Assembly (NCBI GenBank): GCA_021650895.1
Contig: CP091278.1
Coordinates: 3,439,659-3,503,658 of the forward strand
From: Candidatus Jettenia sp.
Lineage (GTDB): Bacteria; Planctomycetota; Brocadiia; Brocadiales; Brocadiaceae
Direction of reading: 5' to 3'
DNA length: 64,000 nucleotides
The first letter of the stretch is position 1, and the number at the start of each line of letters is the position of its first letter. Both the position numbers and the translations under genes were made by a program. Below the pieces are notes generated by a model. That model did not search any database. It saw nothing but the letters and a program-made list of their open reading frames with translations, and had not been told where the DNA came from. Below are positions 55,005 through 63,863 of this stretch, piece after piece.

Positions 55005-55061
55005 AAAACAAAAAGCCTTACTGTCAAGATATTCAGTGAGAACATCTTCGGCAGTAAGGCT
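55005..55061 (-). terminator. long hairpin with T-run (minus strand)
   Basis: AGCCTTACTG (55052-55061 on the minus strand) pairs with CAGTAAGGCT (55014-55023), with an inner AAGAT/ATCTT stem, then TTTTTGTTTT. It could end the response-regulator transcript that starts at 55696, or a small RNA arising nearer. Confidence 0.65.
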
Positions 55062-55075
55062 ATCTTATTTCTATC

Positions 55076-55117
55076 GTGTCAGTTATGAGTGTAAGTGTCT
55101 GTTATGTATACTGACAC
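55076..55117. repeat. inverted repeat upstream of the terminator
   Basis: GTGTCAGT at 55076-55083 pairs with ACTGACAC at 55110-55117 across 26 nt. Together with the adjacent terminator it forms a two-hairpin structure on the minus strand. Confidence 0.55.
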
Positions 55118-55327
55118 TGTTCACGAACACTCTCCACGGTTACAAGATCCTTTCCTTTGCGTCCCCTGATTACTCAAGGTTTGCCTTTATCGTAATGTAC
55201 TCTATATCTTAAATAACATGCATATCTCTGTATTTCAAGAAAAATATAAAATCTTAAAAAAAGGCATAAGAGATGATCTGCAGGTAATAAAGAGAAAGAA
55301 AGGTTACCTGGCTTAGTCTTTGTTACG

Positions 55328-55696
55328 TTATTTGGAATTATCGAGCCTTTTTGTTATTTCACTCAAAAGTCTTTCTTTGTTAAAAGGTTTTTCTAAAAAT
55401 GAAATATTTCCTAATGCCTGGAAACACCGGTAAGCCTTTTCCTCTAATACAGAAGCCATAATAACCGGTACATTTCTGTATCGGCTGTCCTTTCTGAGTA
55501 AAGCAAATAGTCTATCTCCTGTAACGCCTTCCATTAAAATATCGAGTATTACCATATCATACGTATTTTCTTTTATTTTTTTGAGTCCATCATCGGCATT
55601 TGAGGCGAGGGTAACGGTAAACTGTTCCCCTTGGAGCATGTCTTTATAAAATTCTTGCATTTCCGAGTCATCTTCTACAATTAGTAATTCCTTCAT
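55328..55696 (-). CDS. response regulator receiver protein (CheY-like)
   Basis: 122 residues, receiver domain only. Acidic pair VEDD (8-10), phosphoacceptor D52 in MVILDILMEG, and lysine in ISFLEKPFN. AAAGGAG precedes the ATG. No kinase adjoins; the nearest is the GAF-PAS kinase at 56709. Confidence 0.92.
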   Translation of the reverse strand: MKELLIVEDDSEMQEFYKDMLQGEQFTVTLASNADDGLKKIKENTYDMVILDILMEGVTGDRLFALLRKDSRYRNVPVIMASVLEEKAYRCFQALGNISFLEKPFNKERLLSEITKRLDNSK

Positions 55697-55990
55697 TTCT
55701 CTTCAACTCCTTTGAAAAGATTATTCATATTTCGTTTCTTCTCTACCGGTATATATTTTCCAGCGTATTGGCAAAATAGTTATAAACAATTTTTCGTATT
55801 TCCTGTATACTTTTATATCTTTTGATGTTCTTTGATTTTACCAGTAATTTAAAAGCTTTCAAGGGAATTTAATGCTTGTTTATCTCTGTTTGTTTTGATA
55901 TGTTTTTATCTTTAGGTATGATATAAAACTACGGATAGTCTCTGGTAAAAGTTATCGTTAATTGTATAATTCTATGGTGGGAAATGCCAA

Positions 55991-56350
55991 ATGAGAGAAT
56001 CAATTCGTGTAGTTAATACAATATTGTATTGCCGTTGCTGGCAAGAGACAGTTGCCTTTTATCGAGATACTCTCGGTTTTCCAATAACGTTTAGAAATGA
56101 CTGGTTTATAGAGTTCAAAGTAAATGACTGCGCTCGTTTAAGCGTGGCAAACGAGAAACGCGCCACCATTAAAAGTGCAAACGGTCAGGGATTGACGCTT
56201 GCTTTTCAAGTGGATAAAGCCGATGAAGCGTGGCAGGGGTTATTCGCTAAGGGGATACGTATAGGAAAGATTTCAGACCATCCCTGGGGAGGAAGATCCT
56301 TTTTTTTGTTTGATCCGGAGGGAAATCGTCTTGAGATATGGTCAGCTTAA
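55991..56350 (+). CDS. VOC (glyoxalase/bleomycin-resistance) family protein
   Basis: 119 residues: one vicinal-oxygen-chelate module pair, with NTILYCRCWQETVAFYRDTL at the N-terminus and RSFFLFDPEGNRLEIWSA at the end (metal ligand E in the last strand). The second-half LAFQVDKADEAWQGLFAKG is typical. Substrate unknown; it could be a dioxygenase-like enzyme or a binding protein. Confidence 0.85.
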   Translation: MRESIRVVNTILYCRCWQETVAFYRDTLGFPITFRNDWFIEFKVNDCARLSVANEKRATIKSANGQGLTLAFQVDKADEAWQGLFAKGIRIGKISDHPWGGRSFFLFDPEGNRLEIWSA

Positions 56351-56387
56351 AGCTTCAGAATAAAACGTAGATTTGCTAAATTATGCT

Positions 56388-56580
56388 CTAGTACACTGTC
56401 AACTTAATTTACCATAATAGACTCTCTCGTATGTGCCATTGCGAGGGGTATTTTCCCGAAGCAATCTCTTTTGAAATGTCCAGGGGGATTGCTTCGGACA
56501 CTACCCTCGCAATGACACAGCCCCATGCAGTTGAACCGATACAAATCGTATTATCATGAATTATATTGACACTGTACTAG
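56388..56580. mobile_element. 193-bp MITE-like element
   Basis: Imperfect 22-bp terminal inverted repeats, cores CTAGTACACTGTCAA (56388) and TTGACACTGTACTAG (ending 56580). Inside is a second inverted pair, CATTGCGAGGGG / CCCTCGCAATG and CGAAGCAATC / GATTGCTTCG. No coding capacity. The ends with internal TA resemble IS630-type termini. Confidence 0.65.
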
Positions 56581-56596
56581 TGATCAATGATTGAAA

Positions 56597-56620
56597 ATTG
56601 TAGAGACGCAAGATGTTGCG
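56597..56620. repeat. GAGACGCAA hairpin
   Basis: GAGACGCAAGATGTTGCGTC: 9-bp stem. The same hairpin recurs near 12967, 15070 and 27430. Confidence 0.75.
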
Positions 56621-56708
56621 TCTCCCCGTATGGGTTGTGTTCTGGCACGAGCAGGTGTATTCAGCTTTATCGGAGAGATGTAAGATTTTACGATTGTTTC
56701 TCTATAAG

Positions 56709-58274
56709 TTATGCTTTGATTGGTAAGATAAATTTGAACCGTGATCCTTTTCCCTTGCCTTCAGATTCTACCCAGATATTTCCTTTATGCATCTGTACAA
56801 TGTTTTTACAAATGGCAAGACCTATTCCTGACCCATAGGCGGAAGGTATTTCTTTATAAAACTTTTCAAATACGCGTTTTTGTACCCCTTCATCCAAACC
56901 TCTGCCAGTATCTTCTACGGTTAACTCCACTGTATCAGAGAGTTTTCGTGCCGATATGTTGATTTTTCCACGTTCTGTAAATTTTATAGCATTGTCCACC
57001 AGATGGGTTATCAAATGAAGTATCTTATCCCGGTCCGCTTTAATTATGGGAATGTCAGAAGGTATTTGATACAGAAGGATATTCTCTTTTTGATTGGCCG
57101 TATCTTTCAGTTCATTAACAGCTATTTTTACTAATTCAACCAGTGAGATATCAGATAACTTTAACGATTCCGTTCCCGATTCTAACTTAGATATATCAAG
57201 TATGTTTTTAATTATGTTCTTTAATCGCCTGATATTATTTCGAAGAATTTCATTGATTTGATAGCCCCTCTCCGGCATACCTTTATTTCCAGCTAAAACA
57301 GAACGTTGAAACATATCAAGAGCCATTTCTATCTTAGCGACAGGTGTCTTGAGCTCATGGGTAACATCCCGGATTAGAATATCTTTTAGCTCCTCTAATC
57401 GTTTTCTTTCGGTAATATTACGACAAAAACCTTCAATGCCAATGATCGTATTTTCCTGAATAATGGGAAGTATCTCAAGAGAGAGCCAGACAATCTGACC
57501 TTGCTTATGAATGATCCGAAACTCCAGATTCATTAAATTTCTATTGACGCCCTGTAATACCTGGAGTATTTCATGGTATACTCTTTCCTGGTCTTCTGGA
57601 TGGCAAAGGGTGAGTCCGTAACCCCGATTATCATAAAATTCATGGAGCGGATAACCTGTTATTCCTTCCACGGAAGGGCTCATAAGAGAAAATTTCCCAT
57701 CTTTCATACACTCAAAGATAATATCCGGAGAGTTTTCGATGACTGTCCTGTACTTCTTCTCTGCTTCTTTAATTTTGTTGAAAAGTCTTGTATTTTCAAT
57801 TGCCATAGCTAACTGAGGCGCGATCTGCGAAAGAAAATCGATATGCTTTCTTGTGTAATAATCTTTCCGCTTACTCCCAAAATTTACGCTGCCGATTATG
57901 CGCCCTTTATAATCAAGGGGAAACCCCAATCTTGAGCGAATGTTTTCTTTAAATAGTACAGCATCGGTAAGAAATCGGCCTTTTGATGTATCATCAACAA
58001 GTACCGGTTCACGAAATTGAACTACTCTTTTCATTAAACTTCCTTCCATCGGATATAATACACCTTCTTTGAGGTCTGTATATTCGTAATCCTTTGAAAG
58101 CACAAAGGTTTCATATAAATTGTTATTTTCACTAATAAGAGTAACACTCATACGATCGAAATCAATTACCTTTAAAAGTTCCTTACTCATTGTTTGGTAA
58201 ACTTCTCGTATATCAAGGCTGGAGAAAATGATTTTATTAATGGTAAGAATGATTTCTCTTTTTTTAATAAACAT
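56709..58274 (-). CDS. GAF-PAS sensor histidine kinase
   Basis: Soluble sensor of 521 residues with no membrane helix. GAF domain (about 15-165, VLVDDTSKGRFLTDAVLFKE), PAS domain (about 175-290, SPDIIFECMKDGKFSLMSPS), HisKA with H306 in DVTHELKTPVAKIEMAL, HATPase with VEDTGRGLDEG and GSGIGLAICKNIV. It begins 13 nt after the macro-domain gene and is probably cotranscribed with it. The receiver at 55328 is on the same strand about 1 kb further and may be its partner. Confidence 0.92.
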   Translation of the reverse strand: MFIKKREIILTINKIIFSSLDIREVYQTMSKELLKVIDFDRMSVTLISENNNLYETFVLSKDYEYTDLKEGVLYPMEGSLMKRVVQFREPVLVDDTSKGRFLTDAVLFKENIRSRLGFPLDYKGRIIGSVNFGSKRKDYYTRKHIDFLSQIAPQLAMAIENTRLFNKIKEAEKKYRTVIENSPDIIFECMKDGKFSLMSPSVEGITGYPLHEFYDNRGYGLTLCHPEDQERVYHEILQVLQGVNRNLMNLEFRIIHKQGQIVWLSLEILPIIQENTIIGIEGFCRNITERKRLEELKDILIRDVTHELKTPVAKIEMALDMFQRSVLAGNKGMPERGYQINEILRNNIRRLKNIIKNILDISKLESGTESLKLSDISLVELVKIAVNELKDTANQKENILLYQIPSDIPIIKADRDKILHLITHLVDNAIKFTERGKINISARKLSDTVELTVEDTGRGLDEGVQKRVFEKFYKEIPSAYGSGIGLAICKNIVQMHKGNIWVESEGKGKGSRFKFILPIKA

Positions 58275-58286
58275 ACATGAAACCCA

Positions 58287-58850
58287 TTATTGCTTTTCCT
58301 TAAGGGTCTGGTATTTTATAAGCTCCTGTAAAGCTTTCTCGTAAGGCTGATATGACCTGGAATTAAAGAGGACAAAGCGTACAAGTTCGATACTATGAGA
58401 ATGGGTTTTTAAATAGTCTATTACTGTTTTTAAGGCTACTGTTGCTGCCTCGTAAATTGGGTACCCGTAGGCACCAGTACTAATAGATGGAAATGATATG
58501 CTTTTGAGCTTATATTGAGAGGCGAGTATGAGGCTATTTTTATAAGCATGAGCCAGTAATTCTGCTTCGCCTTTTTTACCATGGTGATACATAGGACCGA
58601 CGGTATGAATTATATACCTTGCCTTAAGATCTCCTCCTGTAGTAATGCGGGCTTCTCCTGTTGGACATCCTCCCAGCTTCTTACATTCCTCTAATATTTT
58701 TGGTCCCCCTGCCCTGTGAATAGCTCCGTCTACACCGCCACCGCCTAAAAGACTTGTATTTGCTGCATTAACGATGGCATCTGTTTCCTGCAGAGTAATA
58801 TCTCCCTCAATAAGTTCTAACGTTGATGTGTTAATAGTAGTTTTTAGCAT
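58287..58850 (-). CDS. macro-domain ADP-ribose-binding protein
   Basis: Probable O-acetyl-ADP-ribose deacetylase or ADP-ribosyl hydrolase, 187 residues from the ATG at 58850 (GGAGG upstream; the frame runs on to a TTG at 58868). Motifs: DAIVNAANTSLLGGGGVDGA with IHRAGG, HTVGPMYHHG, and SISTGAYGYP, the full substrate pocket of MacroD-type proteins. The gene is paired with a sensor kinase. Confidence 0.92.
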   Translation of the reverse strand: MLKTTINTSTLELIEGDITLQETDAIVNAANTSLLGGGGVDGAIHRAGGPKILEECKKLGGCPTGEARITTGGDLKARYIIHTVGPMYHHGKKGEAELLAHAYKNSLILASQYKLKSISFPSISTGAYGYPIYEAATVALKTVIDYLKTHSHSIELVRFVLFNSRSYQPYEKALQELIKYQTLKEKQ

Positions 58851-59181
58851 AAAATTTAATGCCTCCAAAATATTGTAACACGTTACATCATAATGTTTCT
58901 ATATCTTTTTGTTTTTGTTGTGAATATTTTCTTTTCTAGTCTCTGGTATTTTTTACTTTTCTCCGCTTTTATATTTTTTTATACTCATGAACACAAGCAG
59001 CCAATCTTTTGATAAGCACTCGTTGCTTGTGGTCATTATGGTATTTATAGGAGGAGGAGAATCCTGGCCAGATTATGATTTGTAATGGCACAGGATGGGA
59101 TTCGTGCTGCATTTCTTCGGTATCGGTTATCAGTAAGAAGAAACAGGTAATCAATAACTTCATTATAGGAATGATAACAAT
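58851..59181. other. divergent intergenic region with a doubtful small frame
   Basis: On the minus strand an ATG at 59163 opens a 64-codon frame (MKLLITCFFLLITDTEEMQH) to 58969. The start looks like a signal peptide, but there is no ribosome site and no family, so I keep it as a possibility only. The region also holds the promoters of the two flanking genes. Confidence 0.3.
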
Positions 59182-59823
59182 ATGGATGTTAGAGAAGCAA
59201 TTCATAAACGCCGTAGTATCAGAAAATTTAAATCAGACCCGGTACCCGATGAATACATAGTGCAAATTTTAGAAAGTGCACGGCTTGCACCATCGGGTTC
59301 TAATACACAACCGTGGAGATTTATCTTGGTGAAGGATGCCGAAACAAGAAAGAAACTCCAGGCCGCTTCATATAATCAACGCCATGTTGGGCAGGCGCCC
59401 GTGATTATTGCCTGTTGTGCAGATATCAAGGCATTTGGTGAGTTTCCGGAGCGGATTGATGAACTGATTGCTGCCGGTGCCCTGCCGGCTAAGACTCGTG
59501 AAGTTTTTGTTCCTTCATTGAAACGGGGTGAAACGAGCGCCGATATTACATGGCACTTATTGATTGCTGCTACAGGAAATACCGATATTGCTATTGAACA
59601 CATGGTACTTCAGGCTGTCGAATTAGGGTTGGGAACCTGTTGGGTAAGATGGTTTAATGATAATAAAGTCAAAGAGATACTTGAAATCCCAAAGGATATA
59701 GAAATCGTTGCGATACTTCCTGTAGGCTATCCTGATGAAGAACCATCTCAAAGACCAAGATTTGATCTTGAAAGGATTGTTTCTTATGAAAAATATGGAA
59801 AAAAGAAAGATGATAAGTCCTAA
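59182..59823 (+). CDS. nitroreductase family protein
   Basis: FMN-dependent oxidoreductase, 213 residues. MDVREAIHKRRSIRKFKSDP (FMN-binding arginines), RLAPSGSNTQPWRFILVKD, and a late GLGTCWVRWF / AILPVGYPDEEP block are characteristic. AGGA lies 9 nt before the ATG. Its 3' end overlaps that of the Amt-kinase gene by 4 bp (convergent). Confidence 0.92.
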   Translation: MDVREAIHKRRSIRKFKSDPVPDEYIVQILESARLAPSGSNTQPWRFILVKDAETRKKLQAASYNQRHVGQAPVIIACCADIKAFGEFPERIDELIAAGALPAKTREVFVPSLKRGETSADITWHLLIAATGNTDIAIEHMVLQAVELGLGTCWVRWFNDNKVKEILEIPKDIEIVAILPVGYPDEEPSQRPRFDLERIVSYEKYGKKKDDKS

Positions 59824-61856
59824 TACGATGGATTTTGTGGTAACGTGAAGGTGAATGTGCTTCCCTTTCCATAGATACTCTTTACCCATATCTTACCACC
59901 GTGTAATTCAACCAGACGTTTTGTGAGTGCCAGGCCAAGACCTGCCCCCTCATAATGGCGCGCATATGAGGCATCTAATTGACGGAACGTCTGGAATATC
60001 TTATCCATATCTTCTGATTTGATTCCTATGCCGGTATCACTTATGGCAAACTGGATATGCTGATCTAAAAGATCTGCAGAGATTGAAATCGCACCACTTT
60101 CCGGGGTAAATTTAATGGCATTGGATAATAGATTAAACATAATTTGCTTGAATTTCAATCGGTCTGCTGTTAAAGAGGGAATATCTTTTTGAATAAAAGT
60201 CTTCAGGGATATGCCTTTCTTCAGAGAAAGCCCCATGATCATATTCAGCACCTCATTGACTGCCTCTTCTATAGGGAACACCTCATAGTGAAGTTCTAAT
60301 TTGCCAGCTTCAATTTTTGAAAGATCGAGGATGCTATTAATCATATTGAGTAAGTGTTCCCCGCTACCGTGGATATCATTGATATATTCTTTTTGTTCTT
60401 CGTTAAGAGCTCCGGTAATTTCGTCCCTTAAAACCTCAGCGAAGCCAATGATAGCATTCAATGGGGTACGAAGTTCATGCGACATGGTTGCTAAAAATTC
60501 TGATTTTAATTTATTGGCCTTATCGAGCGCAATATTTGCTTTTTGAAGTTCCTCTGTTCTTTCTGCAACCTTCTTCTCAAGGAGGGTGTTTAAGTCTTGA
60601 AGTCTGGTAATACGTATGAAATCAAGCCATGAAGCCACATCTTCGTATTCGGCAACATTAAGTCCTCTTTTTTCTTCTTCAGGACTTACACGGATAGTCA
60701 CGATTTTTTTTAGACACCAAAAAAAGAGCGTTCCCAACCCGAAAGACCACACGAAGGCAACTGCAATGCCTGCAGTCTGTATACCAAGTTGATGTAATCG
60801 GCTGCCGCTTTCTACCGCTAGTGTCGATTTTTCAGCAAAAGATGCAACACAGAGAGTGCCTATAGCGCCCCCGACTCCGTGAACTGCAATGGCAGAGACG
60901 GGGTCGTCAACCTTTAATATCTTTTCAATAAAATCCTGAGCTAAGATCGCTCCTATACCAGCAATGAAACCAATACAGATGGCGCCATGAGGATTTACCC
61001 TGCTGGAGCCTGCTGTTATTGCTACCAGGCCAGCCAGTATGGCTGTAAAGAGTTTTCCGGCGTTCAGTCTCTTCTCTTTTGCATACGTAAAGAGTAATGC
61101 AGAAATTCCCGCTGTGGCTGCTGCCAGGTTCGTGTTGGTAATGACAAGACTGATCTCGGCGCTGGCCCGGAGAAGACTTCCTCCGTTAAAGCCAAACCAA
61201 CCAAACCAGAGGAAGAAGGTACCCAAAGTTACCAATGGAATATTATGTAGCCCCATGGGATTTGAAGATCCATCAGGATTATACTTGCCATTTCTTGGTC
61301 CGACAGCAACTGCCCCCGCAAGAGCGAACCAACCCCCAATCGAATGCACCAGAGTAGATCCTGCAAAATCAATAAACCCTAATTTTTCTAGCCAACCGTA
61401 TTGTCCCGAATGGAAAAGGCTTCCCCATGTCCAATGGCCGAAAATCGGATAGATGATGGCTACCATGAATATCGTGCCTGCAACATTAGGAATAAAACAG
61501 GAGCGTTCTGCTATAGCTCCGGTCATTATGGTAGATGCTGTGGCAGAAAAGACCAGTTGAAAAAAGAAAAAGGTATAACCCAAATTACCAGGATGTTCCT
61601 GAATACCACTGGTAAAGAAATGGTTTACTCCAATCCAGCCCATGTAGCTTACCCCAAACATAAATCCAAACCCGACAGCGTAAAATATCAGTGAGGATAT
61701 GAGAAATACTACGAGATTTCTAATAGAAGCGCTGATAGCATTCTTGGATTGTGAAAAACCTGCTTCATAGGAGGTGAACCCTAGCTGCATGAAAAATACC
61801 ATACATGCTGCTGCCATAATCCAGACGTGATTAATATTTATTTGTATGTTTTCCAT
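59820..61856 (-). CDS. ammonium transporter-histidine kinase fusion
   Basis: Membrane ammonium sensor of 678 residues. Residues 1-385 are an Amt/Rh domain with about 11 helices; D163 in FIDFAGSTLVHS, pore His pair H171 and H326 (AVHGVGGAIG) are kept. A linker (LLEKKVAERTEELQKANIAL coiled coil) leads to HisKA with H460 in TMSHELRTPLNAII, and HATPase with DTGIGIKSEDMD and GAGLGLALTKRLV. This architecture was characterised in Kuenenia (Ks-Amt5) as an ammonium-responsive kinase. No response regulator adjoins. Upstream on the same strand lies an unrecognised membrane protein gene (gap 83 bp). Confidence 0.95.
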   Translation of the reverse strand: MENIQININHVWIMAAACMVFFMQLGFTSYEAGFSQSKNAISASIRNLVVFLISSLIFYAVGFGFMFGVSYMGWIGVNHFFTSGIQEHPGNLGYTFFFFQLVFSATASTIMTGAIAERSCFIPNVAGTIFMVAIIYPIFGHWTWGSLFHSGQYGWLEKLGFIDFAGSTLVHSIGGWFALAGAVAVGPRNGKYNPDGSSNPMGLHNIPLVTLGTFFLWFGWFGFNGGSLLRASAEISLVITNTNLAAATAGISALLFTYAKEKRLNAGKLFTAILAGLVAITAGSSRVNPHGAICIGFIAGIGAILAQDFIEKILKVDDPVSAIAVHGVGGAIGTLCVASFAEKSTLAVESGSRLHQLGIQTAGIAVAFVWSFGLGTLFFWCLKKIVTIRVSPEEEKRGLNVAEYEDVASWLDFIRITRLQDLNTLLEKKVAERTEELQKANIALDKANKLKSEFLATMSHELRTPLNAIIGFAEVLRDEITGALNEEQKEYINDIHGSGEHLLNMINSILDLSKIEAGKLELHYEVFPIEEAVNEVLNMIMGLSLKKGISLKTFIQKDIPSLTADRLKFKQIMFNLLSNAIKFTPESGAISISADLLDQHIQFAISDTGIGIKSEDMDKIFQTFRQLDASYARHYEGAGLGLALTKRLVELHGGKIWVKSIYGKGSTFTFTLPQNPSY

Positions 61857-61939
61857 GATTGAATATCACACTATACTCATATCTGTCTAAACCTTCCTTG
61901 TAGTTTATGTCACGTTCTGGATAATAATGGTAATTGTAA

Positions 61940-63343
61940 CTAAGAATATGCGGTTAATCCACTATCAATTCCCAGTTTGTTGTTCTCTTCCACCGGAGCG
62001 GCCTCTAATCTGATTGTTGATGGCGACCCTTGTGATAATTGCCTGATAATAAACCTCTTTATTCTTAGGAAATGATTCATTACGAAATTGGCCTCCAACG
62101 GCTCTGTTGGAGGTTCGCCCTGCAGGAGAATGATTTGTCCTTCACATAACGTCAGGGCTGACTCTATTTCTAATGAAATCCTCTTGCGAGAATAATCACA
62201 GATAGCTGCACGTGTCAAGGTTTTATTATCTTGCAAGGAGATGCTCAGTGATGGCTGACCCCATCTCCATGACTGACTTGGAAGATTGTATTGGTCAATT
62301 ACAGAGGACGTACTATCTTTCGGTGTGTAAAGTACTTCATATACCTGTTTCAACCATGATGAATGAGAATCAAATACATCTTTTACGATACGATTCCGGT
62401 CTGCTATTTTAGCTTCTATATGAAACAGGTCTAAATTAGATGTCAGCCATAACTTCAGGAAATGATCTTCGAGAATTTCGAAGGGTTTTCCTTTTGGCTG
62501 TATTTGAAATTTAAATACTGGCATGTTAGCCCCGATGCAAAGGTTTGTTGAATGCTGGCTGGCGCTTCTTCCGAATGTATAGGGTTGAAAGTGTGCTACA
62601 TTATCTACAATCATCATCCAGCAGGTTGGGCTATGCGTGTAAAACCTCACCGCAGGCTCAACGTCTGGATAACTTTTCAGCCTATCACAGGCATGAACAA
62701 AATCACTGTACAATCGCTGATGAAAATAAGGATCCGGTGATTGTGTTTTTGTCCTGTCGGCATGGATAATCTTTGCAGCTTCAGATGCAGTGCTTTCAAG
62801 AAAAGTCCGGAAGATTGCCGGGCACTCAAGTGCATCAAGAAGGAGTATCTTTACATCGAGTCCATGCGATATTTTCTTCTGAAGCGTGGAAAGCAATTCA
62901 TCGAGATGGAGATTTTCGGAAAATGTGATGCCAAGAAGCCATACCCTTTTCTCAGCATTTTCTATTGCATCATAAATATCGCCCTTTACATCCTTGCGGG
63001 TGGAATAGATATTTGTGAGACCACAAAGTGCTGCCGACCCAATGAGTCGATTGGTTGTTTGTAAATATTTTTCTAAAGAAATTCTGTTATCATCGATAAG
63101 CCGGTTTGTAGTTTGAAGAGTTTCCTTTAATATATCCTTTATATGCCCAAAGATTTCCCACCAAAGGTAGGTATATTCCATGATATGAACGCACATTATG
63201 GCGCTGAAGATGAGAAGCAGATGCTTAACTATTTCTGGTACTGTATGCCAATAAAGTGGCAATAAAATATTAAGGAGAACTGCAATAAGAAAGAAAAGAC
63301 ATGCGATTAACAGCCGAACAATTGGTCTTGGTTTTTCACTCAT
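61940..63343 (-). CDS. membrane protein of unrecognised family
   Basis: 467 residues. Two N-terminal helices (LLIACLFFLIAVLLNILLPL and LLLIFSAIMCVHIMEYTYLW), a short coiled segment in which LQTTNRLI occurs twice, then a soluble domain with AIENAEKRVWLLGITFSENL and DVKILLLDALE, reminiscent of phospholipase-D-like folds but without an HKD motif. The C-terminal 100 residues (AAICDYSRKRISLEIESALT then LCEGQIILLQGEP) have a loose PilZ-like pattern. AGAGG precedes the ATG. Both resemblances are weak; function unknown. Confidence 0.7.
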   Translation of the reverse strand: MSEKPRPIVRLLIACLFFLIAVLLNILLPLYWHTVPEIVKHLLLIFSAIMCVHIMEYTYLWWEIFGHIKDILKETLQTTNRLIDDNRISLEKYLQTTNRLIGSAALCGLTNIYSTRKDVKGDIYDAIENAEKRVWLLGITFSENLHLDELLSTLQKKISHGLDVKILLLDALECPAIFRTFLESTASEAAKIIHADRTKTQSPDPYFHQRLYSDFVHACDRLKSYPDVEPAVRFYTHSPTCWMMIVDNVAHFQPYTFGRSASQHSTNLCIGANMPVFKFQIQPKGKPFEILEDHFLKLWLTSNLDLFHIEAKIADRNRIVKDVFDSHSSWLKQVYEVLYTPKDSTSSVIDQYNLPSQSWRWGQPSLSISLQDNKTLTRAAICDYSRKRISLEIESALTLCEGQIILLQGEPPTEPLEANFVMNHFLRIKRFIIRQLSQGSPSTIRLEAAPVEENNKLGIDSGLTAYS

Positions 63344-63863
63344 CGGTATTACCTCTAAAGGAGTATGGTTTCAGCTTATCAAAGTAACCTCTCACAATAT
63401 AATTACATCGCTGAGCCTACAAGATGAGTTAATCGTTTGTCCCATATTGTAAGAAGCTATTTGCGGGAATAACAAGTATTATGTCTGTAATGGTATGAAT
63501 GCTTCATTAACTTTTTGTAAACCTCCAAAAATTTTTCATAAAAGATCGGACTGTAATAACTTGATATTTAAAAATATTAACATTTAACAATATTATACTG
63601 CAAGATTTTATATTTTCAAAGATTACGGTGAAATAATATTGTGTGTTCTCAGAAAGTTATGAATTATATATTTTAAGATAACCTGCTTTTTATGGGACTC
63701 GTAAGCTTCTTTTTATACTTGTACATTACGTATTGGCAACTTTTAATTCCTTTGATCCGTTCCGATTAAGCTAGCAAACAATGCTTGACATTAACTAGCA
63801 AATTTGGTACTAAAATGCACGTTTACTGTTTTTTTTTAAATTTCATTTTTTACTTCCGAGCTA
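63344..63863. other. intergenic, AT-rich
   Basis: No gene. Holds the leftward promoter of the membrane protein gene and a rightward promoter at 63785-63813. Confidence 0.5.
63785..63813 (+). promoter_or_regulatory. probable sigma70-type promoter
   Basis: TTGACA at 63785-63790, 17 bp, TACTAA at 63808-63813. Start of transcription would be near 63820, about 45 bp before the frame at 63864. Confidence 0.5.

Larger units (their letters stand above)
54672..55327. other. intergenic with structured region
   Basis: No convincing gene; a 123-codon plus-strand frame (54841-55212) runs through hairpins and is rejected. On the minus strand two inverted repeats and a terminator lie between 55005 and 55117. 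Confidence 0.5.

Noticed and set aside
54841-55212. 123-codon plus-strand frame
   Set aside because: It crosses a terminator hairpin and an inverted repeat, has no ribosome site and no protein-like pattern.
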